A DNA stretch of 64,000 nucleotides from CAWINH01 sp963837425 (GCA_963837425.1 CAWINH010000006.1:372001-436000); one strand, 5' to 3'; shown: positions 27,604 through 36,352, counted from the first letter of the stretch. Translations and numbers: made by a program. Notes: a model not told the origin generated them from the sequence alone.

Positions 27604-28481
27604 CGCGAGTGGCGATTGCCGGGTCGACCGGGCGGCTGGGACGCCAGCTTGTCGCGGCCTGCGAACGAGCCGGCGACGAGGTCCTGGCGTTGCATCGGCC
27701 GTCCTTCGATCTCGCCCGAGCTGCTGACGATCGCGTGCTGCTGGATTGGCGCCCCGAGGTCCTGATCAATGCTGCCGCCTGGACCGATGTCGACGGCTGC
27801 GCGCGCGACCCGCAGCGTGCGATGCGCGTCAACGGTGAGGCGGCGGGCCAGCTTGCGCTGGCAGCCGACCGCCTCGACGCACTGGCGGTGCAGATCAGCA
27901 CGAACGAGGTGTTCGATGGGGAGGCAGCCGAGGCCTACGTCGAGTCCGCGTCACCCGCACCGCGCAATGCGTATGGAGCGTCGAAGCTTCTCGGGGAGCA
28001 ATCGGTGGCAGATACCGCGGAGCGCCACCTCATCATTCGCACGGCGTGGCTCTTCGGCCCGGATGGATCGAGCTTCATATCCCGGATTCTCACCGCGGCC
28101 CAGCGGGCGCACGAGGCCGGGACACCGTTGCGCGTGGTGGAGGACGAGTGGGGGAATCCGACCTGGATTCCGGTGCTTGCTGACGCAATTCTGGCGTCCG
28201 TCCGTCTCGCACCGGCCCGGAGGATCAATGTGCTCCACCTCGCGGGGGTGCCCGAGGCAACCCGCTTCGGATGGGCCGAAGTGGCCCTCGCCTCCCTCGG
28301 TCACGCCGCGCCGCGACTCGAGCGCATCACGTCTGCGGATTTCGTGCGGGCCAGTGCCGTCCCGTTGCGTGCCGTCCTCGACACCTCGGTATCTCGGTCG
28401 CTCGGAATCGAGCCCATCGAATGGCGAGAACCAAGCCGCCAGCTCGCGCGGGCGCTCGTTGCCGCAGCGGGTGCAACCTGA
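27600..28481 (+). CDS. rmlD: dTDP-4-dehydrorhamnose reductase
   Basis: A 293-residue short-chain dehydrogenase that reduces dTDP-4-keto-L-rhamnose to dTDP-L-rhamnose using NAD(P)H. Motifs are AIAGSTGRLGRQLVAA near the N-terminus, VLINAAAWTDVDGCA, STNEVFDGE, catalytic YGASKLLGE (about residues 124-132) and RTAWLFGPDGSSFI. ATG 27600 overlaps the rmlB stop (ATGA). The gene order rmlA-rmlB-rmlD-rmlC is common in Actinobacteria and Chloroflexota. Confidence 0.93.
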   Translation: MTRVAIAGSTGRLGRQLVAACERAGDEVLALHRPSFDLARAADDRVLLDWRPEVLINAAAWTDVDGCARDPQRAMRVNGEAAGQLALAADRLDALAVQISTNEVFDGEAAEAYVESASPAPRNAYGASKLLGEQSVADTAERHLIIRTAWLFGPDGSSFISRILTAAQRAHEAGTPLRVVEDEWGNPTWIPVLADAILASVRLAPARRINVLHLAGVPEATRFGWAEVALASLGHAAPRLERITSADFVRASAVPLRAVLDTSVSRSLGIEPIEWREPSRQLARALVAAAGAT

Positions 28482-29041
28482 TGCAGGTCCTGCCCTCAAC
28501 GCTGGACGGGCCGGTGCTCATGGCCCCGACTGCGCACGAGGACGCGCGCGGGTTCTTCGTCGAGACGTTTCGCGCCGACGAGCTCGAGCGGCATGGCATC
28601 CGGGACACGTTCGTCCAGGACAACCACTCACGATCCGTGGGCGGCACGTTGCGTGGACTGCACTACCAGGCGGGACCCGGGCAGGCGAAGCTGCTGCGGG
28701 TCGCCCGTGGAGCGATCTGGGACGTCGTGGTGGATCTGCGGCCCGCCTCGGCCACGTACGGTCGCTGGGAGTCATTCACGCTCGACGACCACGAACACCA
28801 CCTGCTCTACGTTCCCGTCGGGTTTGCGCACGGCTTTTGCGTCCTGAGCGACGAGGCGGACGTCCTGTACCGGGTGACGACCTACTACGATCCTGCGCTG
28901 GAGCGGGGACTGGCATGGGACGATCCGGACTTGGCGATTGCATGGCCCGTCTCGAGCCCCATCCTCTCGGATCGAGACCGGAGGAACCCGACGTTGCGCC
29001 AACTCGAACCGGGCACCGACACCGGCGGGCTTCGCGGGTAG
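28481..29041 (+). CDS. rmlC: dTDP-4-dehydrorhamnose 3,5-epimerase
   Basis: A 186-residue cupin epimerase that inverts C3 and C5 of dTDP-4-keto-6-deoxyglucose. Family motifs are EDARGFFVETFR, FVQDNHSRS, GTLRGLHYQ (catalytic His in GLHYQ), VDLRPASATYGRW and VPVGFAHGFCVL. ATG 28481 overlaps the rmlD stop by one base (TGATG). Completes the rhamnose pathway. Its own stop lies within a TAGACT that may be the -10 of murA. Confidence 0.94.
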   Translation: MQVLPSTLDGPVLMAPTAHEDARGFFVETFRADELERHGIRDTFVQDNHSRSVGGTLRGLHYQAGPGQAKLLRVARGAIWDVVVDLRPASATYGRWESFTLDDHEHHLLYVPVGFAHGFCVLSDEADVLYRVTTYYDPALERGLAWDDPDLAIAWPVSSPILSDRDRRNPTLRQLEPGTDTGGLRG

Positions 29042-29056
29042 ACTCCAACGCGACCC

Positions 29057-30319
29057 ATGGAGAAGTTCATCGTCACCGGCGGCAAAGCGCTGAACGGCGA
29101 GGTCCGCATCGCGGGCGCCAAGAACGCGGTCCTCAAGCTGATGGCCGCCGCGGTTCTCAGCGACGAGCCGTCGACGCTCCGCAACGTCCCGCAGATCAGC
29201 GACGTGACGATCATGCGCGAGACGATGGCCGACATCGGGCTTGGGGTCCGCACGCTCGAGCCCGATGGCCTCGAGATCAGCGCCGGGCGCGCGGACTGGC
29301 TGTTCGTGCCGCTCGAGGCGGCCGCCAAGATGCGCTCCTCCTTCATCCTGCTCGGCCCGCTGCTGACGAGGTTCGGGCGCGTCATCATCTCGAACCCGGG
29401 AGGCGATCGTATCGGCCGTCGCCCGGTCGACCTTCACGTGGAGGCCATGCGGGCCCTGGGTGCCGAGGTCGAGTACAAGAACGGCTACTACTTCGCGCAG
29501 GCGCCCGGCGGGCTGCGGGGGGCCCGGATCGCCTTTCCCTACGTGACGGTGATGGGGACCGAGAACGCGCTGCTGGCGGCGGTCCTGGCCCGCGGCAGCA
29601 CGGTGATCGAGAACGCCGCCCAGGAGCCGGAGACGGACGACCTGGTGGCGATGCTGTGCGCCATGGGGGCGCGGATCGAGCGCACCGCGCCGCATCGGCT
29701 CGAGGTGGAGGGCGTCGACCGGCTCGGCGGCGTTGAGCACCGGGTCATCGGGGACCGGCTGGAGGCGGGCACCTTCGCGATCGCGGCGGCGGTCACCGGC
29801 GGGAACATCACAATCCACGGCGCGGATCCCGGCCACCTCGGTGCCTTCCTCGAGGTCCTCGCCGCGATGGGCGTCCCGTACGAGCTGACCGACGACGGTC
29901 TGGCGGTGCACGGAGCCGATGCGTACCGGGCCGTGAGCGTCGAGACGGCGCCCTACCCGGGCCTCGCCACCGACCTCCAGGCGCCGCTCGCGGTGCTGAT
30001 GACCCAGGCGGAGGGCGACTCCACGATCCACGAGACGATCTACGAGGACCGGCTCGACTACACCGTGGAGCTCATGAAGATGGGTGCCGTGATCGAGGTG
30101 ATCGACGAGCGCCACGCGCGGATTGCGGGACCCACTCAGCTCCACGGACGGGAGGTCACGATCGCCGACCTGCGCGCCGGCGCTACCTTGATCCTGGCCG
30201 CGCTCGCCGCGCCGGGAACGTCGGTGATCTCGGGCGTGGAGCACGTCGACCGCGGCTACGAGAAAATCGAGGCGAAGCTCGTGGGGCTGGGCGCGCGGAT
30301 CGACCGTATCGACGCCTGA
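29057..30319 (+). CDS. murA: UDP-N-acetylglucosamine 1-carboxyvinyltransferase with active-site Asp
   Basis: A 420-residue enzyme for the first committed step of peptidoglycan synthesis, moving enolpyruvate from PEP to UDP-GlcNAc in the cytoplasm. Lys22-Asn23 (AGAKNAVLKLMAA) are in place, as are RPVDLH and the C-terminal ADLRAGATLILAALAA. The loop that carries Cys115 in E. coli reads NPGGDRIGRRPVD, with Asp117 at the Cys position. In mycobacteria and chlamydiae this Cys-to-Asp change keeps activity and gives fosfomycin insensitivity. TAGACT at 29039-29044, overlapping the rmlC stop, could be its own -10. Confidence 0.95.
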   Translation: MEKFIVTGGKALNGEVRIAGAKNAVLKLMAAAVLSDEPSTLRNVPQISDVTIMRETMADIGLGVRTLEPDGLEISAGRADWLFVPLEAAAKMRSSFILLGPLLTRFGRVIISNPGGDRIGRRPVDLHVEAMRALGAEVEYKNGYYFAQAPGGLRGARIAFPYVTVMGTENALLAAVLARGSTVIENAAQEPETDDLVAMLCAMGARIERTAPHRLEVEGVDRLGGVEHRVIGDRLEAGTFAIAAAVTGGNITIHGADPGHLGAFLEVLAAMGVPYELTDDGLAVHGADAYRAVSVETAPYPGLATDLQAPLAVLMTQAEGDSTIHETIYEDRLDYTVELMKMGAVIEVIDERHARIAGPTQLHGREVTIADLRAGATLILAALAAPGTSVISGVEHVDRGYEKIEAKLVGLGARIDRIDA

Positions 30320-30429
30320 CCCGCGTCGCATTGGCCCCCATGCCTCTTGCGTTGGTGCGCCTGCTGCTGTGATTCGCGTTATGCACGCTACGGAGAGCTG
30401 GCCCGTGCAGATGTCGCCTCCCCGTAGCG

Positions 30430-31221
30430 CTACGAGGATCTCACCGGCTGGGCGGGCAGGTGGGTGCTCGGGTCCGTGCGCGCGGCGGTGCGCTTCACCC
30501 TGACCCGCTGCCTCCCGACCGCCTTAGCGCTACGTCCATTCGCATATGAACGACTGGAGAAGATGAGCAGTCCGCCCGCAGCCGCCAGGGAGTGCGCATC
30601 CGGCGCGCGGAGCAGGCTGGTGGCCGCTCGTCCGCGGATGTCGAACCGCGCGAAGAGGGGGCCGAACCGCTCGATGCGGCGCCGAATCGTGGGCGAATCC
30701 GCGACGAAGAGGAGCGGCACCACGAACGCCACGGGGCCCAGGTTCAGCTGCCTGGCCACCTGACCCGCCACCCGGACCTTCACATCGAGCGGCCCCAGAA
30801 GCCCCTGGGCATCCACGATGTCGCTCTTCACCTCGCCCACGACCAGCAGGCGGACGCGTGGATGCCACGCGAGGACGTCGATCCGACCACGGTCGCCGTA
30901 CCGATTGAAGCTGACCTCCACGAAGACCTGCCAGCCCCAGGCGCGCAGGCGGTCGACCAGGACCGCCTGCAGGCTGGCGTGCGCCGCATCGAGCAGACGG
31001 TCGAGATCGGCGCCTCGCCAGCGTGGGACGAGGTCGAGCCGGACTTCGAGCACGGCCAGGCATCGGTGCAGGGTACGGACCGCCAGCTGCCCGATCTGCC
31101 CTCGCTCGAGGTTGGACCAGGTGGACCGATGCACGCCGGCGCGCCCGGCGCAATCGACCTGACGCCAGCCACGCCGCCGGCGCAGCGCACGGACGACACG
31201 TCCCAGCTCCAGCTCCCGCAT
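30430..31221 (-). CDS. HTH protein fused to a PD-(D/E)XK-like nuclease domain (paralog 1)
   Basis: A 263-residue protein. Residues 8-60 are an XRE/Cro-type helix-turn-helix (VVRALRRRRGWRQVDCAGRA, then VHRSTWSNLERG). Residues 85-135 carry a core like PD-(D/E)XK enzymes: VEVSFNRYGDRGRIDVLAWH, then LLVVGEVKSDI, giving Glu102, Asp115 and Glu130-x-Lys132. The rest is basic, with a disordered Arg-rich tail. A close paralog lies at 57673-58467. The fusion may bind a DNA site and cut or nick there, or be a non-catalytic regulator. I recognise no named family. No methylase or antitoxin is adjacent. Divergent from a YdeI-like gene by 71 bases. Confidence 0.7.
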   Translation of the reverse strand: MRELELGRVVRALRRRRGWRQVDCAGRAGVHRSTWSNLERGQIGQLAVRTLHRCLAVLEVRLDLVPRWRGADLDRLLDAAHASLQAVLVDRLRAWGWQVFVEVSFNRYGDRGRIDVLAWHPRVRLLVVGEVKSDIVDAQGLLGPLDVKVRVAGQVARQLNLGPVAFVVPLLFVADSPTIRRRIERFGPLFARFDIRGRAATSLLRAPDAHSLAAAGGLLIFSSRSYANGRSAKAVGRQRVRVKRTAARTDPSTHLPAQPVRSS

Positions 31222-31292
31222 GCTCGCATGCTGCGCCAGACTCGCTTACCGGGCGGTTTGCGCACGCGTATCGCACGGTGCACAGTGCGCGG

Positions 31293-31751
31293 ATGGGCGG
31301 CGAGCAGCGATTTCGGACGACGATCGAGGCGGCCCGCGCGGGCGGGGCCATTGCGCTCATTCCGCCCGACTGCGCGGCGACCCTCGGCGGCCTGCGCCAG
31401 ATGCGCGTCACCGGAACGATCAACGGGATTCCCTTCCGCAGCAGCACCATGCCCTACGGCGGCCGCGGCCTCTTCCTGGGCGTCCACAAGGCGACGCGCG
31501 AGGCGGCTGGCGTCGACGTGGGCGAGGAGGTCGAGATCACGCTCGTTCGCGATGACTCGCCGCGCACGCTGGAGCTGGCACCGGAGCTGGAGGCTGCCCT
31601 CGTCGCTCACCCCGCGCTGCGAGAGCGGTTCGACACGCTCTCCTTCAGCCGGCGTCGCGAGCTCGCGGAACCGATTGCGGAAGCCAGGAAGCCAGAGACG
31701 CGCGCCGCGCGTCTCGAGAAGGCGCTCGCCAGGCTGGGCGAGCTCGGCTGA
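31293..31751 (+). CDS. YdeI/OmpD-associated-like DUF1905 protein
   Basis: A 152-residue protein starting at ATG 31293 (MGGEQRFRTTIEAARAGGAI). The first 95 residues follow DUF1905: LGGLRQMRVTGTINGIPFRS, MPYGGRGLFLGVHKATREA, then VGEEVEITLVRDDSPRTLEL. The C-terminal half resembles the YdeI/OmpD-associated helical segment (LRERFDTLSFSRRRELAEPI and RKPETRAARLEKAL). Family members are small cytoplasmic proteins of unclear function, some linked to bacteriocin protection. A longer frame from 31023 overlaps the divergent HTH-nuclease gene and is not credible. The stop lies 8 bases from the convergent nei-like gene. Confidence 0.85.
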   Translation: MGGEQRFRTTIEAARAGGAIALIPPDCAATLGGLRQMRVTGTINGIPFRSSTMPYGGRGLFLGVHKATREAAGVDVGEEVEITLVRDDSPRTLELAPELEAALVAHPALRERFDTLSFSRRRELAEPIAEARKPETRAARLEKALARLGELG

Positions 31752-31759
31752 CCCCGGGC

Positions 31760-32577
31760 TCAGGGAGGGGGTTGGCAGCGCGGGCACCAGTACGTCATCC
31801 GCGCCTGCTCGCCCTGGCGCCGCGCGAGGATCCGCGTGCCGCAGCGCCGACACGGGCGCCCGCCGCGCCCGTAGACCCAGAGCGACGCGCCGGGAACCGG
31901 GATGCCGGTCGTGACCCGCCTCCCGGAGCGTCCTGCGCCGGCATTCGCGACGCAGCAGCCGGCGGGCGGTGGAGAGCAGGTGCAGGAGCGCGGCGTCGGG
32001 CACGGCACTCACCGGCGCCCCGGGGTCGAGGCCCTCGAGAAAGCAGATCTCGGACTTGTAGACGTTGCCGATGCCGGCCACCGAGCGCTGGTCGAGCAGC
32101 GCCGGGCCGAGCTCCACCGATGACCGGGCGCGGAGCCGGCCGAGCGCCTCCGCCGCGTCGAAGCTGTCGCCGAGCAGATCCGGGCCAAGGGACCGCAGCG
32201 CCCGATGGCGGGCCAGGTCGGCATCGGTCAGGAGCTCGATGTCGGGAGTGCCGAAGCAGACGGCGACCGCGTGATCGGTGGTGAGCACGCAGCCGGCACG
32301 CGACCGCCGGCAGCCGCCACGCCTCGCCGGGACGGTACCGGTGCCAGGCGCCGCCCATCCGCAGGTGGCTGCGCAGGGTGAGGCCGCCCGAGCAGCGGAT
32401 CAGGAGGTGCTTGCCGCGCGCCTCGACCGCGTCGATCCGGCGGCCGACGAGGCGCTCGACGCGCGGGACGCGAGCGGAGCCCGGCTGTGGTCTCGCCCGG
32501 GCCTCGCGCACGACGCCGCCGACCAGCACGCGACGGAGGTTCGTGGCGGTTCGGTGGATCGTGTCGCCCTCGGGCAT
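31760..32577 (-). pseudogene. Endonuclease VIII/Fpg-family DNA glycosylase broken by two single-base insertions
   Basis: Three frames together spell one Nei protein of about 270 residues. Frame A starts MPEGDTIHRTATNLRRVL (catalytic Pro2-Glu3) and runs to GEAWRLPA near 32300. Frame B continues as CVLTTDHAVAVCFGTPDIEL through LDQRSVAGIGNVYKSEICFL (helix-two-turn-helix region). Frame C, from about 31970, gives [20 protein letters not shown] and the zinc finger CRRCG...CPRC at the C-terminus. Each junction is repaired by removing one base (near GCGGTCG and CTGCGTCG). All catalytic and zinc residues survive, so consensus error is at least as likely as true decay. It would excise oxidised pyrimidines. 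Convergent with the YdeI-like gene. Confidence 0.75.
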
Positions 32578-32626
32578 GGGCCGATGGTAGACCGATCGTA
32601 CGGGCCGGCTCGCCGGGCCGGATCGG

Positions 32627-32632
32627 TATACT
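32627..32632 (+). promoter_or_regulatory. -10 box upstream of mreB
   Basis: TATACT, 72 bases before ATG 32705. The leader ends with GGAAGGACG as a ribosome binding site about 16 bases before the start. No obvious -35 in the GC-rich sequence upstream. Confidence 0.4.
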
Positions 32633-32704
32633 GCGAGCGCCCCCGGAACGACCTCAGCAACCACCCCCGCAGCCGGCCGGAAGGACGACGCGCGCAGCCG
32701 CAGC

Positions 32705-33700
32705 ATGAAGATCGGCATCGACCTCGGAACCGCCAACATCCTCGTCTACGTGAAGGGCAAGGGCGTGGTGCTCAACGAGCCCAGCGTCGTGGCCATCAGC
32801 GATGACGACAACCGGCTGGTCGCCGTCGGCGAGGAGGCGCGCGAGATGATCGGGCGCACCCCCGGCAACGTGCGGGCCATCCGGCCGATGCGCGACGGGG
32901 TGATCGCCGACTACCTGATCACCGAGGCGATGCTGCGCTACGTCATCAACAAGGTGGCGCGGGTCCGCATCTTCAAGCCGGACGTGATGATCAGCGTCCC
33001 CTCCGGGGTGACGAGCGTCGAGAAGCGCGCCGTGCGCGACGCGGCGCTCAAGGCGGGCGCGCGAGACGCCTTCCTCATCGAGGAGCCGCTGGCCGCGGCG
33101 ATCGGGGCCAACGTCCCGATTGCCGGGCCGTCGGGAAACATGATCATCGACATCGGCGGCGGCACGAGCGAGATCGCGGTGATCGCCCTGGGCGGCATCG
33201 TCGTCTCCGAGTCGGTGCGCGTTGGCGGCAACCGCTTCGACGAGGCGATCACGAACTACATCCGGCGCAAGTACAACCTGATGATCGGCGACCGGACCGC
33301 TGAAGAGGTCAAGATCGCGATCGGCTCCGCGCTGCCGCTCGATGAGCCGATGACCATGGAGGTCAAGGGCCGCGACATGATCGCCGGCCTGCCACGCACC
33401 ATCCCGGTGACCTCCACCGAGGTGACCGAGGCGATCGAGCTGCCGATGCAGCAGGTCATCACCGCGGTCCGCAGCGTGCTCGAGCAGACGCCGCCCGAGC
33501 TCTCGAGCGACATCATCGACAAGGGGATGGTGATGACCGGCGGCGGCTCGCTGCTCCGCAACCTCGACGCGCTGCTCACCCAGGTCACCGGCATCCCGTG
33601 CCACGTCGCGGAGAACGCGCTGAACTCGGTCGCGATCGGGACCGGCCTGGCGCTCGAGCACTTCACGACGTTCCGCAAGAGCCTGGTGAGCGCCTCGTGA
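32705..33700 (+). CDS. mreB: Actin-like rod-shape protein MreB
   Basis: A 331-residue bacterial actin. The phosphate-1 loop is [20 protein letters not shown] (residues 3-22), followed by [10 protein letters not shown], the adenosine and phosphate-2 motif [28 protein letters not shown], and the C-terminal [14 protein letters not shown]. MreB filaments under the membrane organise lateral wall synthesis in rods. mreC and mreD do not follow; the operon continues with a PHP-domain gene and a flippase-like gene through GTGA overlaps. A second MreB/Mbl locus elsewhere is possible. Length is near the family's 335-345. Confidence 0.95.
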   Translation: MKIGIDLGTANILVYVKGKGVVLNEPSVVAISDDDNRLVAVGEEAREMIGRTPGNVRAIRPMRDGVIADYLITEAMLRYVINKVARVRIFKPDVMISVPSGVTSVEKRAVRDAALKAGARDAFLIEEPLAAAIGANVPIAGPSGNMIIDIGGGTSEIAVIALGGIVVSESVRVGGNRFDEAITNYIRRKYNLMIGDRTAEEVKIAIGSALPLDEPMTMEVKGRDMIAGLPRTIPVTSTEVTEAIELPMQQVITAVRSVLEQTPPELSSDIIDKGMVMTGGGSLLRNLDALLTQVTGIPCHVAENALNSVAIGTGLALEHFTTFRKSLVSAS

Positions 33701-34485
33701 CGGCCACGGCACCGGCGGCTGCCCGCGCCGGCGTCGCCACCGAACCTCGCGAGGCGACCGGGGTCGCCCGCGATCGGGCGCTGGCCTTCGCCGATTTCCA
33801 CATCCACACCCGCGCCTCGCGCGACTCGATCCTCACCGAGGAGCGGTTCATCCGGGTCGCCATCGAGCGCGGTCTCACCCACGTGGCGGTGACGAACCAC
33901 AACAACGTCGAGGGGGCGCTCGCGGTGCGCGCCCGAGTGGCCGAGCTGGGCCTCGCCGAAGAGCTGACGGTGATCATCGGCGAGGAGGTCAGCACCGCCG
34001 ACGGCGAGATCGTGGGCGTCTTCCTGGAGCGCACGATTCCGCGCGGCCTGTCGGCGGATGAGACGGCCGATGAGATCCACGCCCAGGGCGGCCTCGTCTC
34101 GATCCCGCACGCCTACGATCCGTTCCGCGCCTCCCACATCCGCGAGGCGCCGCTGGAGCGGCTGGCGGAGGCGGGGAAGGTGGACGCCATGGAGGTCTTC
34201 AATTCGCGGGTCACGTTCCAGCGGCACAACCTGCAGGCCGCCGAGCTCGCGGCCCGTTACGGCATCCCGGGGATCGCGTGCAGCGACAGCCACTCCGCGA
34301 GGGAGGTCGCCATGAGCTTCAACGCGCTGCCCGACTTCACGAACGCGTCCGAGCTCCGCTCCGCGCTCGAGGAGAACGAGTGGCACGGCAGCCGCTCGAC
34401 CCTCTTCATCCACCTCACGACCCGCTACGCGGTCGTCAGCAAGGCGCTCCGGCGCCGCCTGGGCCGGGGAGCCCGTCGGGCGTGA
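33697..34485 (+). CDS. PHP-domain metal-dependent phosphoesterase
   Basis: A 262-residue protein starting at GTG 33697 within the mreB stop. A 30-residue Ala/Arg-rich lead is followed by the PHP motifs [14 protein letters not shown] (metal His-x-His), [30 protein letters not shown] and [15 protein letters not shown] domains hydrolyse phosphoesters with a trinuclear metal site; stand-alone members include histidinol phosphatases and nucleotide or oligoribonucleotide phosphatases. Substrate cannot be told here. The position between mreB and a membrane protein and the 4-base overlaps on both sides indicate one transcript. Confidence 0.87.
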   Translation: MTATAPAAARAGVATEPREATGVARDRALAFADFHIHTRASRDSILTEERFIRVAIERGLTHVAVTNHNNVEGALAVRARVAELGLAEELTVIIGEEVSTADGEIVGVFLERTIPRGLSADETADEIHAQGGLVSIPHAYDPFRASHIREAPLERLAEAGKVDAMEVFNSRVTFQRHNLQAAELAARYGIPGIACSDSHSAREVAMSFNALPDFTNASELRSALEENEWHGSRSTLFIHLTTRYAVVSKALRRRLGRGARRA

Positions 34486-35570
34486 CTGAACAGCACGGCC
34501 ACTCGCTGTACGAGCCGGAGGAGTTCCTGGGCGCCCCGCCGGACGAGGTGATTCCCGAGCGGGAGGTCAGCCTCGCCGCCCGGCTCCTCAACTTCCGGAC
34601 GATCGGCTCCATCGTCTTCGGCCTGATCCTGGTGGTGCTCCTCTTTCGGGTCATCCTCAACGTTCAGTTCGGCCAGACCTTCGCGTACATCGGCGGGGCG
34701 AACATCTGGTTCCTCCTCATCGGCCTGTTCGCGTACTACCTGACCTTCCCGCTGCGCAGCCTCCGATGGAGCCTGATCCTGCGGCGGGTCGGAACGCCGG
34801 TCCCGTACCGGGATGCGACCGAGATCCTGTTCCTCTCCTGGTTCGTGAACTGCGTCGTCCCCGCCAAGCTCGGTGACCTGTATCGCGCCTACCTGCTGCG
34901 AGGGAACTTCGGCGCCTCGATCTCGCGTACGGTGGGGACGATCTTCCTGGAGCGGATCACCGACGTGGTCGTCATCTTCGGCCTGGCCCTGGCCGCCGGC
35001 TACTGGAGCTTCCGCGGGCGGAACCGGCCGGAGGTCGACGCTCTCTTCCTGGCCGGCTTCGTGTTCGCCTTCCTGCTCGTGCTGCTGATCGCCGCGCTCC
35101 GATTCGGGGGCCGGCGCCTCACCCGCCTCCTCCCGGAGCGGGTGGCGGACCTCTACGAGCGCTTCCACGAGGGGAGCACCGGGGCGCTGAAGCCGGGGAC
35201 CCTGCTGACCGTCGTCTTCATCACCGGCACGGTCTGGATGCTCGAGGGCGTGCGGGTCTACTTCGTGATCCACGCGCTGGGCCTCCCGGAGCTCAGCACG
35301 CTCCGGATCAGCGCATCCGTCTTCGTGGCCCTGGCGGCGTCGCTGCTGACCGCCATCCCGCTGACGCCCGCCGGCATTGGCTTCGTGCAGGTCGGCATCG
35401 TGTGGGCGCTCGGGATCTACGGCGTGTCGAACGAGGCCGGCACGGCGGTCGCGTTCACCGATTTCGTGCTCAGCACGCTGAGCGTGATCGTCCTGGGCGG
35501 AATCCTCTACCTGTTCTCCACGAAGATCCGTCGCGCGCACGGTTTGCGCGGTGCCACGTCCGCCGGCTGA
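34482..35570 (+). CDS. YbhN/AglD-type membrane protein (lysylphosphatidylglycerol synthase TM domain)
   Basis: A 362-residue integral membrane protein with about 8 helices. It starts at GTG 34482, overlapping the PHP gene by 4 bases. After an acidic N-terminus (EPEEFLGAPPDEVIPEREVS) come conserved family stretches: YYLTFPLRSLRWSLILRRVG, FLSWFVNCVVPAKLGDLYRA, GTIFLERITDVVVIFGLALA and PLTPAGIGFVQVGIVWALG. The family includes the flippase part of MprF and AglD-like proteins. No aminoacyl-transferase domain is attached, so transport or flipping of a lipid-linked substrate is more likely. The mreB operon context suggests envelope work. Confidence 0.88.
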   Translation: MTEQHGHSLYEPEEFLGAPPDEVIPEREVSLAARLLNFRTIGSIVFGLILVVLLFRVILNVQFGQTFAYIGGANIWFLLIGLFAYYLTFPLRSLRWSLILRRVGTPVPYRDATEILFLSWFVNCVVPAKLGDLYRAYLLRGNFGASISRTVGTIFLERITDVVVIFGLALAAGYWSFRGRNRPEVDALFLAGFVFAFLLVLLIAALRFGGRRLTRLLPERVADLYERFHEGSTGALKPGTLLTVVFITGTVWMLEGVRVYFVIHALGLPELSTLRISASVFVALAASLLTAIPLTPAGIGFVQVGIVWALGIYGVSNEAGTAVAFTDFVLSTLSVIVLGGILYLFSTKIRRAHGLRGATSAG

Positions 35571-35743
35571 CCGTTGCGCCGTGGGCCGTTTCGGGCCGCG
35601 CTCCTGACAGGTGGCGCCACGATCGGTACCTTTGTCCCATTGAGAGCGTTGCGGTCACTTGCGATGCTCCGGTTGCTCGCACGCACCACCCCCGGAGCGT
35701 ATCCACCGGTGGTGGCAGCGGGCGACGAACAGACGAGAGGCGC

Positions 35744-36208
35744 ATGACCCTTCAGACGCCGCGCTCATTCAACAGCTGGCTTCGAGGCCAGCTGAAAGAG
35801 AAGAAGATGAGCCAGCGCCAATTGGCGCTGCAGTCGGGCGTGGATCACTCGACGATCTCGAGGCTGATCAAGGGCGACCGCATGCCGTCGCTGGGCACCG
35901 CCACCAAGCTGGCGCGAGGGCTGCGCGAGATCCGCGACGATGCGGAGGGGCCCGCCTACTTCGCCAGCCTCGCCGCCCGCCAGCTGCTCCCGACGGCGCG
36001 GGTCGAGTACGCCCTGCGCGGCGATGACGCCCTCACGGAAGCCGATGTGCGCGAGCTGATGCAGCAGTACATCACCGCGCGCAACCGTCGCGTGCACGAC
36101 GAGAACGGGCCGGCCGGCGGGCAGGAAGCGGGATCCGGGGGAGGCACGCGAACCGAGGGAGCCGAAGTCCGGGTCGGCGCCGGGTCGGGGTTCTCCCGAG
36201 CCTCCTAG
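35744..36208 (+). CDS. XRE-family transcriptional regulator
   Basis: A 154-residue DNA-binding protein starting at ATG 35744. The helix-turn-helix covers residues 10-60: FNSWLRGQLKEKKMSQRQLA, QSGVDHSTISRLIKGDRMP, then SLGTATKLARGLREI. A helical middle (VEYALRGDDALTEADVRELM) may serve dimerisation, and the last 40 residues are Gly/Glu-rich and probably disordered. A leading stretch from 35402 is in frame but overlaps the upstream gene and lacks coding character. It sits upstream of the vWA genes, which it could regulate; this is inference. A GC hairpin follows its stop. Confidence 0.82.
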   Translation: MTLQTPRSFNSWLRGQLKEKKMSQRQLALQSGVDHSTISRLIKGDRMPSLGTATKLARGLREIRDDAEGPAYFASLAARQLLPTARVEYALRGDDALTEADVRELMQQYITARNRRVHDENGPAGGQEAGSGGGTRTEGAEVRVGAGSGFSRAS

Positions 36209-36226
36209 TCCGAATCCGGGCGCGGA

Positions 36227-36245
36227 GCACCCCGCGGCGGGGTGC
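36227..36245 (+). terminator. GC hairpin after the XRE gene
   Basis: GCACCCCG/CGGGGTGC, an 8-bp perfect stem with a CGG loop, 18 bases after the stop. It lacks a T run, so it could be a weak terminator or a stabilising 3' hairpin. Confidence 0.45.
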
Positions 36246-36323
36246 AGCGACGCACCGTTTTCACCGGCCTTCCACACACGCTCCCACCACAGGTCACCTG
36301 AGCCCACCACGGAGTGGGCCATC

Positions 36324-36350
36324 AGTACTTCCCAGACTTGGTACTTCTGG
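36324..36350 (+). promoter_or_regulatory. Pair of GTACTT boxes before the first vWA gene
   Basis: AGTACTTCC (from 36324) and GTACTTCTGG (36341-36350) are direct repeats about 16 bases apart, followed by a possible -10 TACCGT at 36353. The same arrangement stands before the second vWA gene (37694-37718), and the second box recurs as an exact match before the NarL-type kinase gene (61162-61171, minus). TACTTCT fits the NarL-family half-site TACYYMT. Likely operator; the binding protein is inferred. Confidence 0.5.
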
Positions 36351-36352
36351 GG

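Noticed and set aside
28772..30331. Minus-strand 519-residue ORF opposite murA and rmlC
   Set aside because: Shadow of murA; no recognised motif and poor coding character.
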